Shown: piece by piece, positions 42,240 to 54,255 of the stretch
How the letters are laid out: each line of letters starts with the position of its first letter
Numbering within the stretch: the stretch's first letter is position 1
From: Eutypa lata
Lineage: Eukaryota; Ascomycota; Sordariomycetes; Xylariales; Diatrypaceae
Reading direction: 5' to 3'
Assembly (NCBI GenBank): GCA_022661535.1
Contig: JAKULF010000006.1
Coordinates: 4,211,001 to 4,275,000 of the forward strand
DNA length: 64,000 nt
Translations under genes and position numbers: made by a program
The notes under the pieces: generated by a model
The model's database searches: none
The model's input: the letters and a program-made list of their open reading frames with translations, nothing else
Told to the model about the DNA's origin: nothing

Positions 42240-44083
42240 ATGTCACGCAACGTGCGGAAAAAGCAGCAGAGTAAACCCCTCAAGGTCGCGAAGCGCCGAG
42301 GTTCGGATTCTTCGTCATCCCTTGACCTTTCTGACGATGGTGGCTATTCTGCTGTCGAAGACATCACTGATTCTGATGAAGACGAGGAAGATGTAGATGC
42401 GGTCGAGGAGGAGCATATACGTACTAACGCATTGCGTAATGTTATCCTTCGCAGCTCTCCTCGACCGGAGCCCGTTGAAGAAGATGAAGAGGGGGACGAT
42501 GAAAACGAAGACGATGATGGAGACGACGATGATGAGGACGATGACGACGATGCTGAGGATAGCACTAGTTGGGATGGCATTCCATCCGACACAGAGGAAG
42601 TTCATCCTGTTGGCCATGGACTCGAAGACCCTTTTGTGCCGGGACCAGAAGACTCAGTCGTAGAACGTCGCGTGCGCTTCGATGTTCCTGAGTCTTCTGA
42701 TGGAGATTCGACTGAGACAGATGATGACATTGATCATGGGTTCTTTCCTGATATATTCGTTGACCAGAACTCACTCGACCCCAACTTCCGCAGGGAGATT
42801 GAGTATGATCCCGACGACGACGACAACTCTTCTAACTCAGGGTTCTGGGATTTTAATGGAATGGGTGATGCTACCCTAGATGACCCTACCTCTGATATCG
42901 ATGCCTTCATACGGAAGGCTCTAGAAGAAGACGATGATAGCACTCCTATTGTCACACCCATGACGGGCAATGACCTTTGGTCAACTGCCGATCCCACTCC
43001 CATGCCATCGCCTGATATGAATGACGATATATCAGTCGATGGATATTTAAGTGAGTAGAGTAATCACGCGAAAGGGGTTAAAGCTAATCAAAGTACTTAG
43101 CCGATGGTGACACCACAGATGAAGAAGATCCGCCTGAGAGACCTCCCAGGCGTAAGGCGCGGCGGGAGAAGGTGGATGACTCTTCCGATTCGGAGCCCGT
43201 CACCCTCATCAAGCCTGAACGCGGTCAACCCCGAATCGGCAGATTCAATCTTGATGGTTCCAGCAAGAAGCCAGTTGCCATCGTCAATCCAAGAACCGGC
43301 AAGATGATGATTTTCACCCCTCAGAGATCTGGGAAAAGAGGTCTTGATCTCTCACCCGAGCAGTTCAACTTGCAATGGCTTCAACCTGTTCCCGAGGTGT
43401 CTCCCATGGTCAACTCTGGTAACATGATGATGAGTGCTATGGTCTCATCCAACACGTTTGGCGACTTCATGAACACCCAAGCCGTCGGCCCCGAGGAAGC
43501 CTTCTTCTCATTTCCTTCTGAAGGTAACATATTTGATGGTAATATATTTGAAGGCGCCAGCTCGGATGCAGAGGGAGACGCGGCAGATGAAGGCGAGAGA
43601 AACCTCAAGCTCGAGGACTTCCTCACCTTTGAGCAATTTGCTCCTTCATCGGACGATGAAGAAGAAGAGGATAACAACGCGCCCGAAGATCCAATCCTCT
43701 GCACGCCATGTACACCAGGTCGCCCCACAACTGCGTCAAGTGACGTGACATCCCTACTAGATCATTTCGGCAACAACACAGACATCGTGGGTGCGTTCCG
43801 TCGGGATCAGGCAAACCATCAACTCATCAGCCGTAGCAAGGCTACACGAGACTCGCTCGCATTCTCCGGCCCTTATTATGAGGGAACCCTTCGCGGTATC
43901 AAGGACGGACGAATTGCTACTACCAACGTTCCCATCTCGCCTCTCCGCAAACAACGGAAGGTGCCAGACATGGCGAGCAGTCCCCTAGCCGGGGTGTCGC
44001 AAAAGCGAAAGGCGTCAAATGAACAGGCCTGGGGTCACAAGCGGCAAAGAAGCATCCCCGACATCGACCTCCTCGGCATCTGA
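42240..44083 (+). CDS. Large acidic, probably nuclear protein of unknown function, 597 aa
   Basis: Two exons, 42240-43050 and 43101-44083, with a phase-1 junction inside YLSTDGDTTDEED. The N-terminus is very basic (MSRNVRKKQQSKPLKVAKRR), likely a nuclear localisation signal. It is followed by long Asp/Glu runs (residues ~75-105 are almost all D/E), more acidic Ser-rich blocks (SSDGDSTETDDD) and a basic patch (PPRRKARREK). The C-terminal half holds RPTTASSDVTSLLDHF and ends with basic, SP-containing motifs (VPISPLRKQRKV, QKRKAS, HKRQRS). Its low complexity prevents a domain call. The composition (basic tails, acidic core, many SP/TP sites) suggests a chromatin, transcription or nucleolar factor, but that is inference. 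It seems intact. Confidence 0.8.
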
Positions 44084-45103
44084 TTCACCACCCATATACA
44101 CCCACTACACACCACACACCTACCCATACAGTCGTCTTCTGTATCTCGTCTTATGGTCTAACGCTATGGAAAGACCGCTTCTCCCAAAAGACGCCGATGG
44201 ACGGCATGACCTCGAAATACAGGTCATCCCTGGCCATAAAAACACGAGCACACCATTTGCAACTTCTTTTTTTTTCCCTTGTACTTTATTATAAGCGACA
44301 ATTGATTTGATTAATGAGCTTCTTCATTGTTTTTAATTTTTCCTTCCCAACCTGAAAAAAACGACGGAGTTTTTAAATCTCTTTTCTTCCATCTCCCGAA
44401 GCAATTTGGGTACCTTTTTCTTTCTTCGTCCATCTAGAAGGAGGGAAAAGTTCCGGTTGCAACAGAGCCAAGCCAAGTCGGTCGGGAAAATAGAAAGGGA
44501 AAGGAGGTTTTACAAAACAATGAACGAAAAATTCCTAACTACTTACATACATGTTTCTTTGTGCACGCAACTATGTAGCTAGATAATACCTAGTTCAGAG
44601 TAGAGCAAGCAGCGTCATTAATAAAATGAATCTTAAATTTATTCATCATGTCTTTTGCTTGGCCTTGTGTGATTCCTTCCATGTTTCGTCAGGTTTCCTG
44701 GCTTATCAATGACATTAGGTTATTATAATGTCATACCATTGCTGTCCTCGTGGATGTTAGGTAGTCACTCACCCCTTCCCATAATCGTAGAGCCTAGCCG
44801 AGGCAAGACCACAGCTATACCCTGTTATCTCGCCGTTTTCTCGTCTATAGAAAAGGAAGTAAAGCCAGGGTTTTGCTTGTGTCAAGTGAAGACACCAGTC
44901 AAGTAGACACTTAACCCCCGTAAATCAGATCACCTAGCTAAGTTGCTAGAGATTGTATCAATCACTACAGCTTATCCATGATAGGGTATCAACAGCCTCT
45001 ACTGTATGTTTTCATGTTCATTTAATCAAGGTAATCTGCATAGGTATTGTCAGGTGATAAGACGGACCTATCCACCTTTGACCTTTTGGTGTGTAATATA
45101 TTA

Positions 45104-45122
45104 AAAGGGGCTTCGCCCCTTT
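45104..45122. repeat. Perfect 8-bp inverted repeat with TTC loop
   Basis: AAAGGGGC pairs with GCCCCTTT around a 3-nt loop. It is isolated, without a T-tract or gene end that would make it a terminator. It may be a remnant of a repeat element. Confidence 0.75.
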
Positions 45123-45677
45123 AGATCTTAAGAATGTTAAGTGCTACTACGTCTTGCCATCACAACCCATATTAGTCTTTCTGCTTTAATTTCTCTGTGC
45201 ATAACTCCCTGACAAGCACTTACGGTAGGTACAATTATTTACTTGATGCATTCAACAAATTGTTGTAGTGCCGTGCAATAATTTTAATAATTCTCATCGG
45301 CAGCACTATGTATGCTACCATTACCCGTAACAATATCTCTGGAAGGCTGGTTGAAGCTTGCATGAAGACACAAATTCATTTAATTATATTGTCCATAATA
45401 TAACCAACTTGCCTTTTCAGGCCCCTTGTAAAGAATTAGTGGGAGTGATGCTCTATGACCATACATTGGGTTCTTTTCGTTGTTACAACATGATTTTCCT
45501 ATATTATGCAAGTTCTTTTCTCCCCCTTAACCTGTGTCACTTCGTCAGATATTAGTGCTCTTGAATGTGTTCCTTATTTCATGTACTATAGCCAATGTCG
45601 ATTCTAGGAAGGTTTATTGTTAAATTTGGTAATGTAGTTGCGGGAAAAAGATGGTATGCGTTTTGTAAAAATATATT

Positions 45678-45846
45678 ACATCAGAAATGCCCCTATATTT
45701 GCTCTGCTAAAGCTCTTGGAAAGGAAAGGGGGGAAAGGAGCAGCCTAGGACTATAAGGGTGCTCCCGCCCTTCTATAAGGCTAGGTGGAGCTACCCCACC
45801 GTCTTGACTATGGTCCTGCTATTGTGACAGAATATATAAACATTAT
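45678..45846 (+). repeat. Dispersed repeat, copy 1 (upstream of kinase-like gene)
   Basis: It matches copy 2 at 49518-49689 in the same orientation over about 170 bp with scattered differences. Shared blocks include GCTCTGCTAAAGCTCT, GGAGCAGCCTAGGACTAT and GGTGGAGCTAC..CACC, which is internally self-complementary (GTGGAG/CTCCAC-like), and both copies end in a CATTATA-like segment. No ORF, and no poly(A) or terminal inverted repeats that I can see. Confidence 0.85.
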
Positions 45847-46249
45847 ACAAGTAGTTTTCAGTTTCCGATGTTCTTGAGCCATACTATGCTCAAACGGCTT
45901 TGTATATACATTTATGAAAGGATTCCCATAGTATGCACGTAACTAAGGATGCTATTTCTACTGCCTTTGTTAGATATCGTGAAAAAACGGTAACGGAAAC
46001 CACCCCTTTGTTCATTTACACGCAGATTTTATGCTTTGAAACACAAAAACTGCTGTACTATGGTTAAGGATATATCGAGCAATATCGATCCCGCCTCCAC
46101 GTCTACATACGATACACCATAGCCGAACTATCAGATTGTAAAAAGCACATCTTGATACCAATCTACCTAACTACATATTCTCTTCCCTTCTCTCTCCTTA
46201 TCAACCTACCTCCCTACCTCCCTACCTCATCATCTACCTAGCCGCCATC

Positions 46250-49082
46250 ATGAATGTCCCACCCGCTGGTTTTAACTTCATGGGCACTGGCCCGCCCCTG
46301 CCAAGGAACAAGTACGACAGGAAGTATATTGCGAGCTTGCAGAGAACCAACTTAGAAATGGCCTGTTGGCGTAGGGATCCGGGCGGATGGCAGCAAGGGG
46401 CAGCGAACCAGCCACAGAACCCAGCACAAATGCCGATCCCCTGGAAAAACAGGAACCAAGAGGCCCCTTCCGTGTGGCTGCCGGTTGCTAATCCCTTCAC
46501 TGTCTGGAAACTGCCCTTTCGTGGCATGACTTGTATGCATTCTTATCTTATTATTCTCATTACTTTTTATCCCTCGTTTTCCCCCCCTCTTCCTCTAGTA
46601 CACTGTCCCTGCATCTCAGGGCTGTGGAGACGGGGTTATCTTTTCTTCTTCTTTTTCATTCTCTTTCTGGTAATGGTTTAAACTAACGTCGGACACACCA
46701 CATCTCAGTTAGAAAGCCTATAAGGGCAGGACTTGATCATGTGACTGACCCCACAAAGCTGACAGAGCGCACCAAGCGGGCGTATGACCGCCTCCAAGAC
46801 GCGAAGGGCTACTTTGAGACGGGCGCCGCGACCCCCAACACCGGCCAGCGCTGGAAGTACCAACGCTGTCTAGGCTACGGCGGCAACGGCATCGTCACCC
46901 ACTTCCGCATCTTCGAGACGAATCCAGAGAGGCACCGCGACGTCGCCGTCAAGATCCAGCTGAAGGGCTGGGACGCACCGGACCTGAGGGACGAGAGGGA
47001 GCTTACGAAGGTGTGTAATTCTCTACGTGCTCTTCTTCTTCTTTCATTGTTTACCCCCGTTTTGCGTGGACTGTAGTAGGCATACGTAAAAGGGGGGCGA
47101 TTTGCAATCACTCGTTTTATAGACAGACAGAACTGTGTGCTAACTAGTTACCCATTATTACTACCTATGCAGAAACTTAGCCATTCCGCGCACATCATAC
47201 AGGAGGACAAGCGGGACCCAGTCGGCAACAAGCCCGCTAGAGATAGAATACCCCTAGCATGGGACCCAGAGGACTCGAGCGAGTGGACTGACTCCAGTGG
47301 TGATGAGGATACTCCGGTACGTTACACCCTATGAAAATTTACTCTTCGCCCGTGAAAAGATACATCATAATGTTCCTGCCCACCTTTGAGATAACGGCTA
47401 CCGCTAACACCAGGGCACCGAATCCAGGCGACGAGACCGGCAACGAGGAAGCAGCGGAAGGACAGGGCCAGCCTCACGGCTGACGAATTGTCGAGAAAGA
47501 TTACCAGGTGGGACAGCAATCCAGACCCGCCGGCGCGCGCACCCAAGCCTAGCGGCCCGTTGCCGGACCACGTGAAGGACTTCATCGTGCTCGAGTTCGC
47601 CCAGAACGGCGACCTGCGGAACCTGATAGCCAAGGTCAACGAGATGGGCAACCGCTTGCCCACCCGCGTCCTCTGGTCCTTCTGGCTGTGCCTCATCAAG
47701 CAGTGCATCGGCATGGCCTACTACCCCCGCAAGTTCAACCCGGGGCGCCGCCAGGCCAACGGCGCAGATCTCGACGAGGTCATCCCGCCCGACGCGCAGA
47801 AATGGAGGGCGAAGAATCTGGTCCATTTCGACTTCGATCCGCTGAATGGTAAGGGCCCCTCATCCTTTCCACTTCTTCTTCTCCCCCTCTTCTCTTCTGC
47901 TGTGTGTGGGCGTAGTGTTGCTAACCAAGTATAATGTATCTCCAAATACAGTCTTCATATCAGGCCTGGAACCCGGGAATAATGAACATCGATTAATCCC
48001 GAAACTCAAGGTACGATATATCAACAGACTAGGAAACGGAAAACAAAGAGAATTGAAAGATACTGACTGATACATGCAAAATCAAACAGCTCGCCGACTT
48101 CGGCTTAGCGACCGTAGTGAAAGATCAGAAGCGAAAGTATGTGTTGCTACAGCCGTAATAGCTGGCCAGCTATGTAACCCGAACACTCGAAGATTAAAGC
48201 TAACAAGAGGGTGAACAGCTCTTACTACCTCAGACAGCGTCCATATGCCAAATTCAACTTCTACTCGCCTGTGAGTCTCCCTATGATAACCCCCCGGTTG
48301 TATTCCTGGCACGAGTCACCTATACCGACGTTGAAGAGAAATCAAAGAGGGACAGGACAGGACGGGACAGGACAGGACGGGACAGGACAGAGCTGACCTT
48401 GAAGCTTATAGGAGCAATTTGGCGCCGAGTGGGATTTCATCCCTGGTCAGCGTAACGGAACGGACCTACTCAATGACCCGGTTGCCGGAAACTTCGGCAC
48501 ACACACAAACATCTGGGCCGCAGCATTGGTACGTCATCCATCTATCCATCTACCTCTAACAAACCTTTTCCATCCCATTCCATCCCATCGATATCATTCG
48601 TTAAAACGCGTACATGCGCAAATATATATATATATATAATATATATGGTTCTCCTTTTGCTAACGCCTGCCCAAACCCCTTTCCGGGGAGGGCCGTACAA
48701 ACAACAGGTCATGTGGTGCCTGATGACGGGCAGCTACCCGCTGCAGCCGGCCGTGGCGGGGAACACGACGGTGACGGACGGGATCCGGGGCCCGCGCGCG
48801 ATCGTGACGTACGGGAACGTGCTGTACAACGGCATGTGGGACCACATCGACCCGCAGCTCCGGGGCATCGTCAACTGGTGCATGGCGCACAACCCGGCGG
48901 ACCGCCCGAGCCTCGAGCACCTGCTCGCCCACGCCCAGACCTTCTGGCCCCGCGTCCCTCCCCCGGGAGAGGACGACCTGCGCATCCACACCTGGCTGCA
49001 GGACCAGGTCCTCAGCGCCCCCACCCTGCGCCAGGAGATCGCGGATCCCCTGAATGGCGGGGTCATCAATAAGAGTATTTAA
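46250..49082 (+). CDS. Fungal-type protein-kinase-like protein, nine exons, 599 aa
   Basis: Exons 46250-46532, 46709-47010, 47173-47316, 47428-47848, 47952-48010, 48090-48136, 48219-48270, 48412-48528 and 48708-49082 join in phase to 599 residues. The glycine loop is CLGYGGNGIVTHF, the ATP-binding lysine is in VAVKIQ, the hinge region reads IVLEFAQNGDLRNLI, the catalytic loop is HFDFDPLNVF and the metal-binding loop is LADFGLAT, with APE-region equivalent NFYSPEQFGAEWD. The catalytic Asp and Asn are kept, but the usual HRD is HFD and the Lys of DLKPxN is Asp, a variation common in lineage-specific fungal kinase families. The N-terminal ~95 residues are Pro/Gln-rich and unknown. Activity is plausible but unproven. 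It lies between two copies of a direct repeat. Confidence 0.85.
48351..48390. repeat. GACAG/GACGG minisatellite in kinase intron 7
   Basis: Two full 15-bp units GACAGGACAGGACGG plus a partial third, inside the intron between exons 7 and 8. Confidence 0.95.
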
Positions 49083-49517
49083 AAAAGAAAAGAAAAAAAA
49101 ACTAGGTTTCGTTGCGGTTCCGCAGGTGTGGTGGTTGGGAGATACGTGCGTTGACTGGCCTGGTTGGTTCTTGCTGTGGGATATGGTTATGGTTATGGTT
49201 ATACGCTTGTGGCTTTCATATAATAGGTTGGTTGTTTTGCGTTCTGGTTTCTTCCATTTCTAAGCACTATATAGCTCAATGGATGTTGAATGATAGGAGC
49301 CTATCTGAGGGCTTTGGGTATTCAACATGTATTGATAATTGTATTGATGGAAGGAAGGTGTTGGTAGGACTATGGAACATGGCTTGTCTTGTACTTTCGT
49401 AATACATATTTACTAGAAACGAGATGCTTCTGAGCCTTTGATATGTAGAATAAAACCATGACGCTCCTAGGCAGCGAGGTGATTTCCCAATATTTTACAT
49501 GCCTAGCTGTGTTATCA

Positions 49518-49689
49518 CATCAGAAGCCGCTCTTGTATTCGCTCTGCTAAAGCTCTGAGGAGGAAAGGGAGGAAAGGAGCAGCCTAGGACTATGGGGGCC
49601 GCTCCCACCTTATACAGGGTGTGGTGGAGCTACTCCACCGCCTAGACCAGGGGTTTGCTGTTCTGACATGTGTCGAATAAGTTCATTAT
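49518..49689 (+). repeat. Dispersed repeat, copy 2 (downstream of kinase-like gene)
   Basis: The second, direct-orientation copy of the element at 45678-45846, diverged by substitutions and small indels. The hairpin-forming GTGGAGCTACTCCAC is a perfect inverted repeat in this copy. Confidence 0.85.
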
Positions 49690-50243
49690 AGTTAACTAAG
49701 CATTTGACTGAAACCCCCTCTTTCTTGATCGCATACTGAACCAGGTGTTGAAATATGAGCGGAGTGTAATGTGTCTGTTAAGCGGCCTTGCACCAATGAC
49801 ATGAATATTCTTGAAAAATAACATCCGACAAGGGGGGAAAGGGAACTGCTGCCATTGTCGTGGAATTGGACCGTAACGTGCCACTATTTTCTGTAACCTC
49901 AACATCAACGACAATGAGCTATGTTCCGGCTTTCGGCCTTATGCGCCCTTATTTCCATGATGTGGTGAGCACACCTTCAAGATTCTTGTTCATGAGTTTA
50001 GTATGCTAGGTGAATGCGCTCTGACGATAGTAAGTACCCCTGGGAAATGATTCTGTAAATATCGAAAACGCAGGGGGTGCTAATAACCCGCGACAATATC
50101 AATACATCTTTATTGAGAAGCAAGGGCATTGATTATGATATGAAGAGAATATACTGAGAAAATGACTTCTTACAAATCATATTAACGACTGACGGAATGG
50201 CCCCGGCCCGACTGACATGGATGCGAAAACTATTACGGGCTGT

Positions 50244-50287
50244 TGCGGTCTTCTGCGGTCTTCTGCGGTGTTTTGCGGCGTCTGCGG
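50244..50287. repeat. 10-bp minisatellite (TGCGGTCTTC)
   Basis: About four and a half tandem units, the last ones diverged (TGCGGTGTTT, TGCGGCGTC), about 300 bp upstream of the SDR start. Confidence 0.9.
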
Positions 50288-50582
50288 AATCCGTGGGCCC
50301 CTGCTTCACAGACCAACAACGACAACATGAATAAGCGACATAGGCTACGATAGTCATGCCAGCCGGATACGTGAAGAGAAACTGGATCATTCTGAGACGA
50401 TGATAAATCAAGCTACACTTGATGGGCTGTATAAAAGGGCAAGATGTTTCTGATTTCTGTCTTGGGGTTGTCCAGGACATCAGCATCATATTCCAACATC
50501 TACTAAATCTACTTCCCCTTATCGCAGTCAAATCTATACTAAATCGCGCTCAATTACATATATAAGATTCGACACTGAAATC

Positions 50583-51692
50583 ATGCCGTCGTACTTGATT
50601 ACCGGAGCAAGCCGCGGCCTGGGGCTGGGTTTCACCGCCGAGCTGGTGAGTTTTACGAACTAACTATTACTTCGTTAATTTCGCCCTGAGTTTCGATACA
50701 AGACAGTTTGGCTTACGTAAATACCACAGCTTAAAAACAAGGACAACACCATCGTTGCCACGGCCAGGAACACCGCCGGGTCGTCCGGTCTGCAGGAGCT
50801 CAAGGCCCAAGACAAGGACGGGAGGCTCTTTCTCCTCGATCTCGACGTGTCTAAGCCCGAGAGCATCCACGCGGCTGCGGAGAAGACGGCCCAGCTACTG
50901 CCTGGAGGTCTAGATCATCTCATAAGCAATGCTGGCGTGAATTACAACGGGTTGGATACGTTTGAGGAGCTGTATGCTACCCGCCTTGCTCCCACTGACT
51001 GACTGGCATTTAAAAAAAGCCCCATGGATGCTAATGAGACCTCTAATTAACTAATAGTGACATCGAGAAGTTCAAGGATGAGCTGAGCTTTACCCTCACT
51101 GCACCGATCATACTGGTGCGGGAGTTTCTGCCGCTTATCCATAAGAGCGAAGCCAAAAAGATCTTCGTTGTTACTTCTGTTCTAGGCTCGATCCAGAACG
51201 CCGCCTTCATGCCAAACCTTGTCAACGGGTATTCTATCTCCAGAGCTGGACTCAACATGTAGGTATAATTGGGAGTATAGCATATCATTTAGATAACCAA
51301 GATGGAATAAGCCCCCCACTACACTATGAGTTAAGTAGACTACTAACGACGCAATGTTTCTTAGGTTGGCCCGCAAGTGGAGCCCGACTCTAAAGGCCGA
51401 AGGAGTTACTATTGCTCTCATCCACCCAGGTACATAGGCTTACTTCTTATCCCCTAGGGTGTCTTAATAACTCCAAAGCGTTGATCCGTTCACTGACAAA
51501 GTGTATACAGGCTGGGTTGGCGCGACTGAACTCGGCAACGGAATCGCCGAGTGGATAGAGAAGTACTCCCCCGACACGGAGAACGTTACGGTTGAAAAGT
51601 CGGCTGCCGGCTGCATGAAGGTCCTACATGGACTGACGGTCGAGGATGCTGGAAGCTTCTTCAACTACGACGGAACGACAATTCCTTTCTAA
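50583..51692 (+). CDS. Short-chain dehydrogenase/reductase with YxxxR, 250 aa
   Basis: Five exons (50583-50645, 50730-50971, 51058-51258, 51365-51429, 51511-51692) join in phase to 250 residues. The cofactor motif is TGASRGLG (residues 7-14), with LDLDVSKPES for the adenine loop and ISNAGV for the structural NAG motif. The active-site serine region is VVTSVLGS, and the catalytic tyrosine is Y160 in YSISRAG. The canonical Lys four residues after Tyr is Arg (R164). Later PGWVGATELG and the C-terminal KVLHGLTVEDAGSFFNYDG resemble fungal C-factor/carbonyl-reductase-like SDRs. It ends 21 bp from the end of the opposing Zn2Cys6 regulator gene, so the two transcripts probably overlap at their 3' ends. 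Substrate unknown. Confidence 0.9.
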
Positions 51693-51713
51693 CCGCGCAA
51701 CGATCTTCGGGTC

Positions 51714-53641
51714 TTAAGGGTGGGGTCCGCTTGTAAAGGGAGTGGGTGTGAGGTCAGCTGGGCGTAAACTATACTGCGTCTTGATGGCCTCCGAGGATAT
51801 TGCCATTTCTTCAGCCTCTAGAATGTTTAGATAGACCCCTGAGATGTACTGTTTAGCGTTGTCATGATCATTATAGACACCACTCAACCATTCGTTAACA
51901 AACTTACCTGCAATTCGCCATCTTGAATTGACCAGGCCCATTAACTGTTTAAATCTCTCGACTTTGTCTTGGATCTCTTCGTCCGGTGCAATTTGAGCAA
52001 GTCTTGTCAACATGGACGCTACCTGGTACATCACGTGTACCATGAATATCGGGATATGGCATGAAGCTTCCGCGTTCTCGCAGTGCGTAGTGTTGTAAGA
52101 TGTGGCTGCTGCCGACAATCGATCTAACGCTGTGCGACTCTCATACCAGAGAGCTTCAAACGATATACCAGCATTCACCTTTTCTAAATGACACTCTTGA
52201 AGTAATAAGATGGTGCTTCCGACATGTTAGATATACTCTCCAGTTGTCCACCATTGGCCATGAAGCGTCTTACCTGAAACTGAGTCCCGATTGGGAACAA
52301 AATTCTAGCCTCCGTACAACTGCCTCTCTGTCTGCAGCATGAACTAGAGCGAGCAATGTGCGTCGTAGCTGTCCCGTCTCATCATCATGAGGCATGGTAT
52401 CTTCCGTGTCTATTGGCTTCAGTGATTGGAGGGCTTTGCTGAGTAAGTAGGTCGCCTGTGCTAATCTAGCAAAGCTTCCCATTTTGAGTGTGAATCCATT
52501 TGATATCTTAACAGCATCCTCGGGCTTTGTGGTCTGTAAGTATCAGATCATTAGCGTAGTTACAGTTCAAGAGTTATATAGTGTTGAGAGTAGGTTAGTC
52601 TTACGCAGTCATCCCATGCAGCATCGTCAACTGGTAGGTAGGTGTCGAAGGTCGGATCCTCGGTAGACAAGGATCTCTTGGGATTGCTGAGGTTTAGGAA
52701 CCTAAGTAGTTTTTAGTAACTTGGCCAGGTATAAACTTTTTTTCTTAACTTCGTCAATGATAATGAGCGAGATTATTGAAAACTAACCGATCAAATAACA
52801 ATACTCCCCACCACACCCTTCTCTTTTCTTCAACCTCATTCCAGGAGTTCCCGTCGATGTCCCCGACTGGCTCTAGGGAGAGCTTGTCAATCCCCAATGC
52901 CAGTCCATACCGCGCGCACGCACCCACTGTTAAGTAAGCGGCGGGGTAGATTGCCTGTCCAAGCTCATAGAAAGCGATGAGGATTCCTGCCTGGAGCATA
53001 TAAATGGACTGAACACCAGCAATCTCCACCTCAAGGTAAAATCGCTTGGCGATGCGGTACAGAGCCATTCTACTGCCACCGTCCTGATCCGCGTCCGATG
53101 GAGCGGTGCAAGAAAGCTTCATGCACAAGGCGAGGAGGCTAAGCTCCGTCCGGCGCTGCGTCAGGGGGTTGAGCAGATAGGTGAAGAAGCCCTTTTTAGA
53201 AATGATGGGAAGCCATCTATGGATAGTCGTGAAGAAGCTGCTCGCGATGCTGCGAATGGAAGAGGCGTCGCCTATCAGCGAAGCGACCTCAGGTGGGATT
53301 GGCAGATTGGGCCGCCAAAGTTCAAGCCGCGCCTGCTGGAATATGTGTGGCGCGATGAAGTGGACGGCGTTTGCGTCGGACTCTCCTGACGACGGCAGAG
53401 TGGGGTGCTGCTGTTCGCGCTCATGGTCATGTGAATAACCTTCTGCCGACGAGGGATCGGGAGTCCAGCCGGCTGAGATTTGTACAAAGTTTCCCTTGTA
53501 GCGGGCGGCGTAGCTGCATTTAACCTCTCTTCGGGCGCAGAGGTCGCAGCTGGGGACCTTTTTGTCACAGCGCCTCTTGCTTTTCCGGCATAGGAGGCAT
53601 GCCTTTCGTGCGTACCTTACACCCTCGTCTTCGGTTGACAT
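51714..53641 (-). CDS. Zn2Cys6 fungal transcription factor adjoining SDR gene
   Basis: A Gal4-type regulator. Exon 1 (53641 to ~52788) starts MSTEDEGVRYARKACLLC and holds the cluster C-x2-C-x6-C-x5-C-x2-C-x6-C, then a middle-homology region (fungal_trans) including FFTTIHRWLPIISKKGF, ELSLLALCMKLSC and KRRVWWGVLLFDR. Exon 2 (~52702-52613) gives FLNLSNPKRS through LPVDDAAWDD, the typical end of the fungal_trans signature. Exon 3 (~52533 to ~52300) has LAQATYLLSKALQSL; the last exons to 51714 are helical (YQVASMLTRLAQI, YISGVYLNILEAEEMA). Exon borders in the 3' half are approximate. A regulator and an SDR placed tail to tail suggests, but does not show, a regulatory link. Confidence 0.85.
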
Positions 53642-54255
53642 AGTTGTGATTTCTAACGGGTATCAAACCCGGAAATCACTATCAGGTCACTTTACTCTCC
53701 TAATCTAGCATTGCCATATAGAGGATAGGTTGGATATGCGGTTCTTGCGAGTCAATCTTGAGAAATGTGTTGCTGACGTGAGTTTCAATGGTGGAATGAT
53801 TTCATGGGTGCCTAGCTACGTTGAATGATTCGCTAAATGATTCGTGGTAAGCCACTGTAGCTGGGGGTTTGAGTCAGGACTACTTAGGTTAGTCATAGTC
53901 GGACGTCTGCGCCACTAAGCCTAGATCTAGTGTCCACAGCGTGTCCTGTATTACAAATTATTATTATATTATTATATATATATATATATTTTCTTTCGTA
54001 AAACGAAAGGAGAAGAAAATTGCATGTACTTCTTGATAGACCGGACTTCGTCTCCACCTACGTAACAAAAATTGTTCACCTGTTGAATAACTGTGTAGCT
54101 TATATATAAACTATCTACGGTAACGAAATCACTTTCCTGCATAGCTTTCCAGACCACTCCTCGAAAGTGAACCAGATATCGCGATAGGGTTCGGTGTCTA
54201 GATAGAACTACTCCCAATTATAGTGAAGTTATTCGCGATCGCAGATCCAGAGAAA
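53642..54255. other. Intergenic region with TA tract
   Basis: About 0.6 kb, the presumed promoter of the Zn2Cys6 gene and 3' UTR of the protease-RRM gene. A TA-rich tract lies at ~53973-53989. No gene seen. Confidence 0.5.

Larger units (their letters stand above)
44084..46249. other. Intergenic region with repeat copy and hairpin
   Basis: 2.2 kb without a supported gene. It contains an 8-bp perfect hairpin at 45104-45122 and copy 1 of a dispersed repeat at ~45678-45846. CTACC and CCTAC words just before 46250 look like a promoter/leader. Confidence 0.55.
49083..50582. other. Intergenic region with repeat copy and minisatellite
   Basis: 1.5 kb with no supported gene. Contains copy 2 of the dispersed repeat (~49518-49689) and a 10-bp tandem repeat at 50244-50287. 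Confidence 0.55.

Noticed and set aside
45104..45122. Hairpin as a transcription terminator
   Set aside because: Eukaryotic context, no gene end near it and no T-run; kept only as an inverted repeat.
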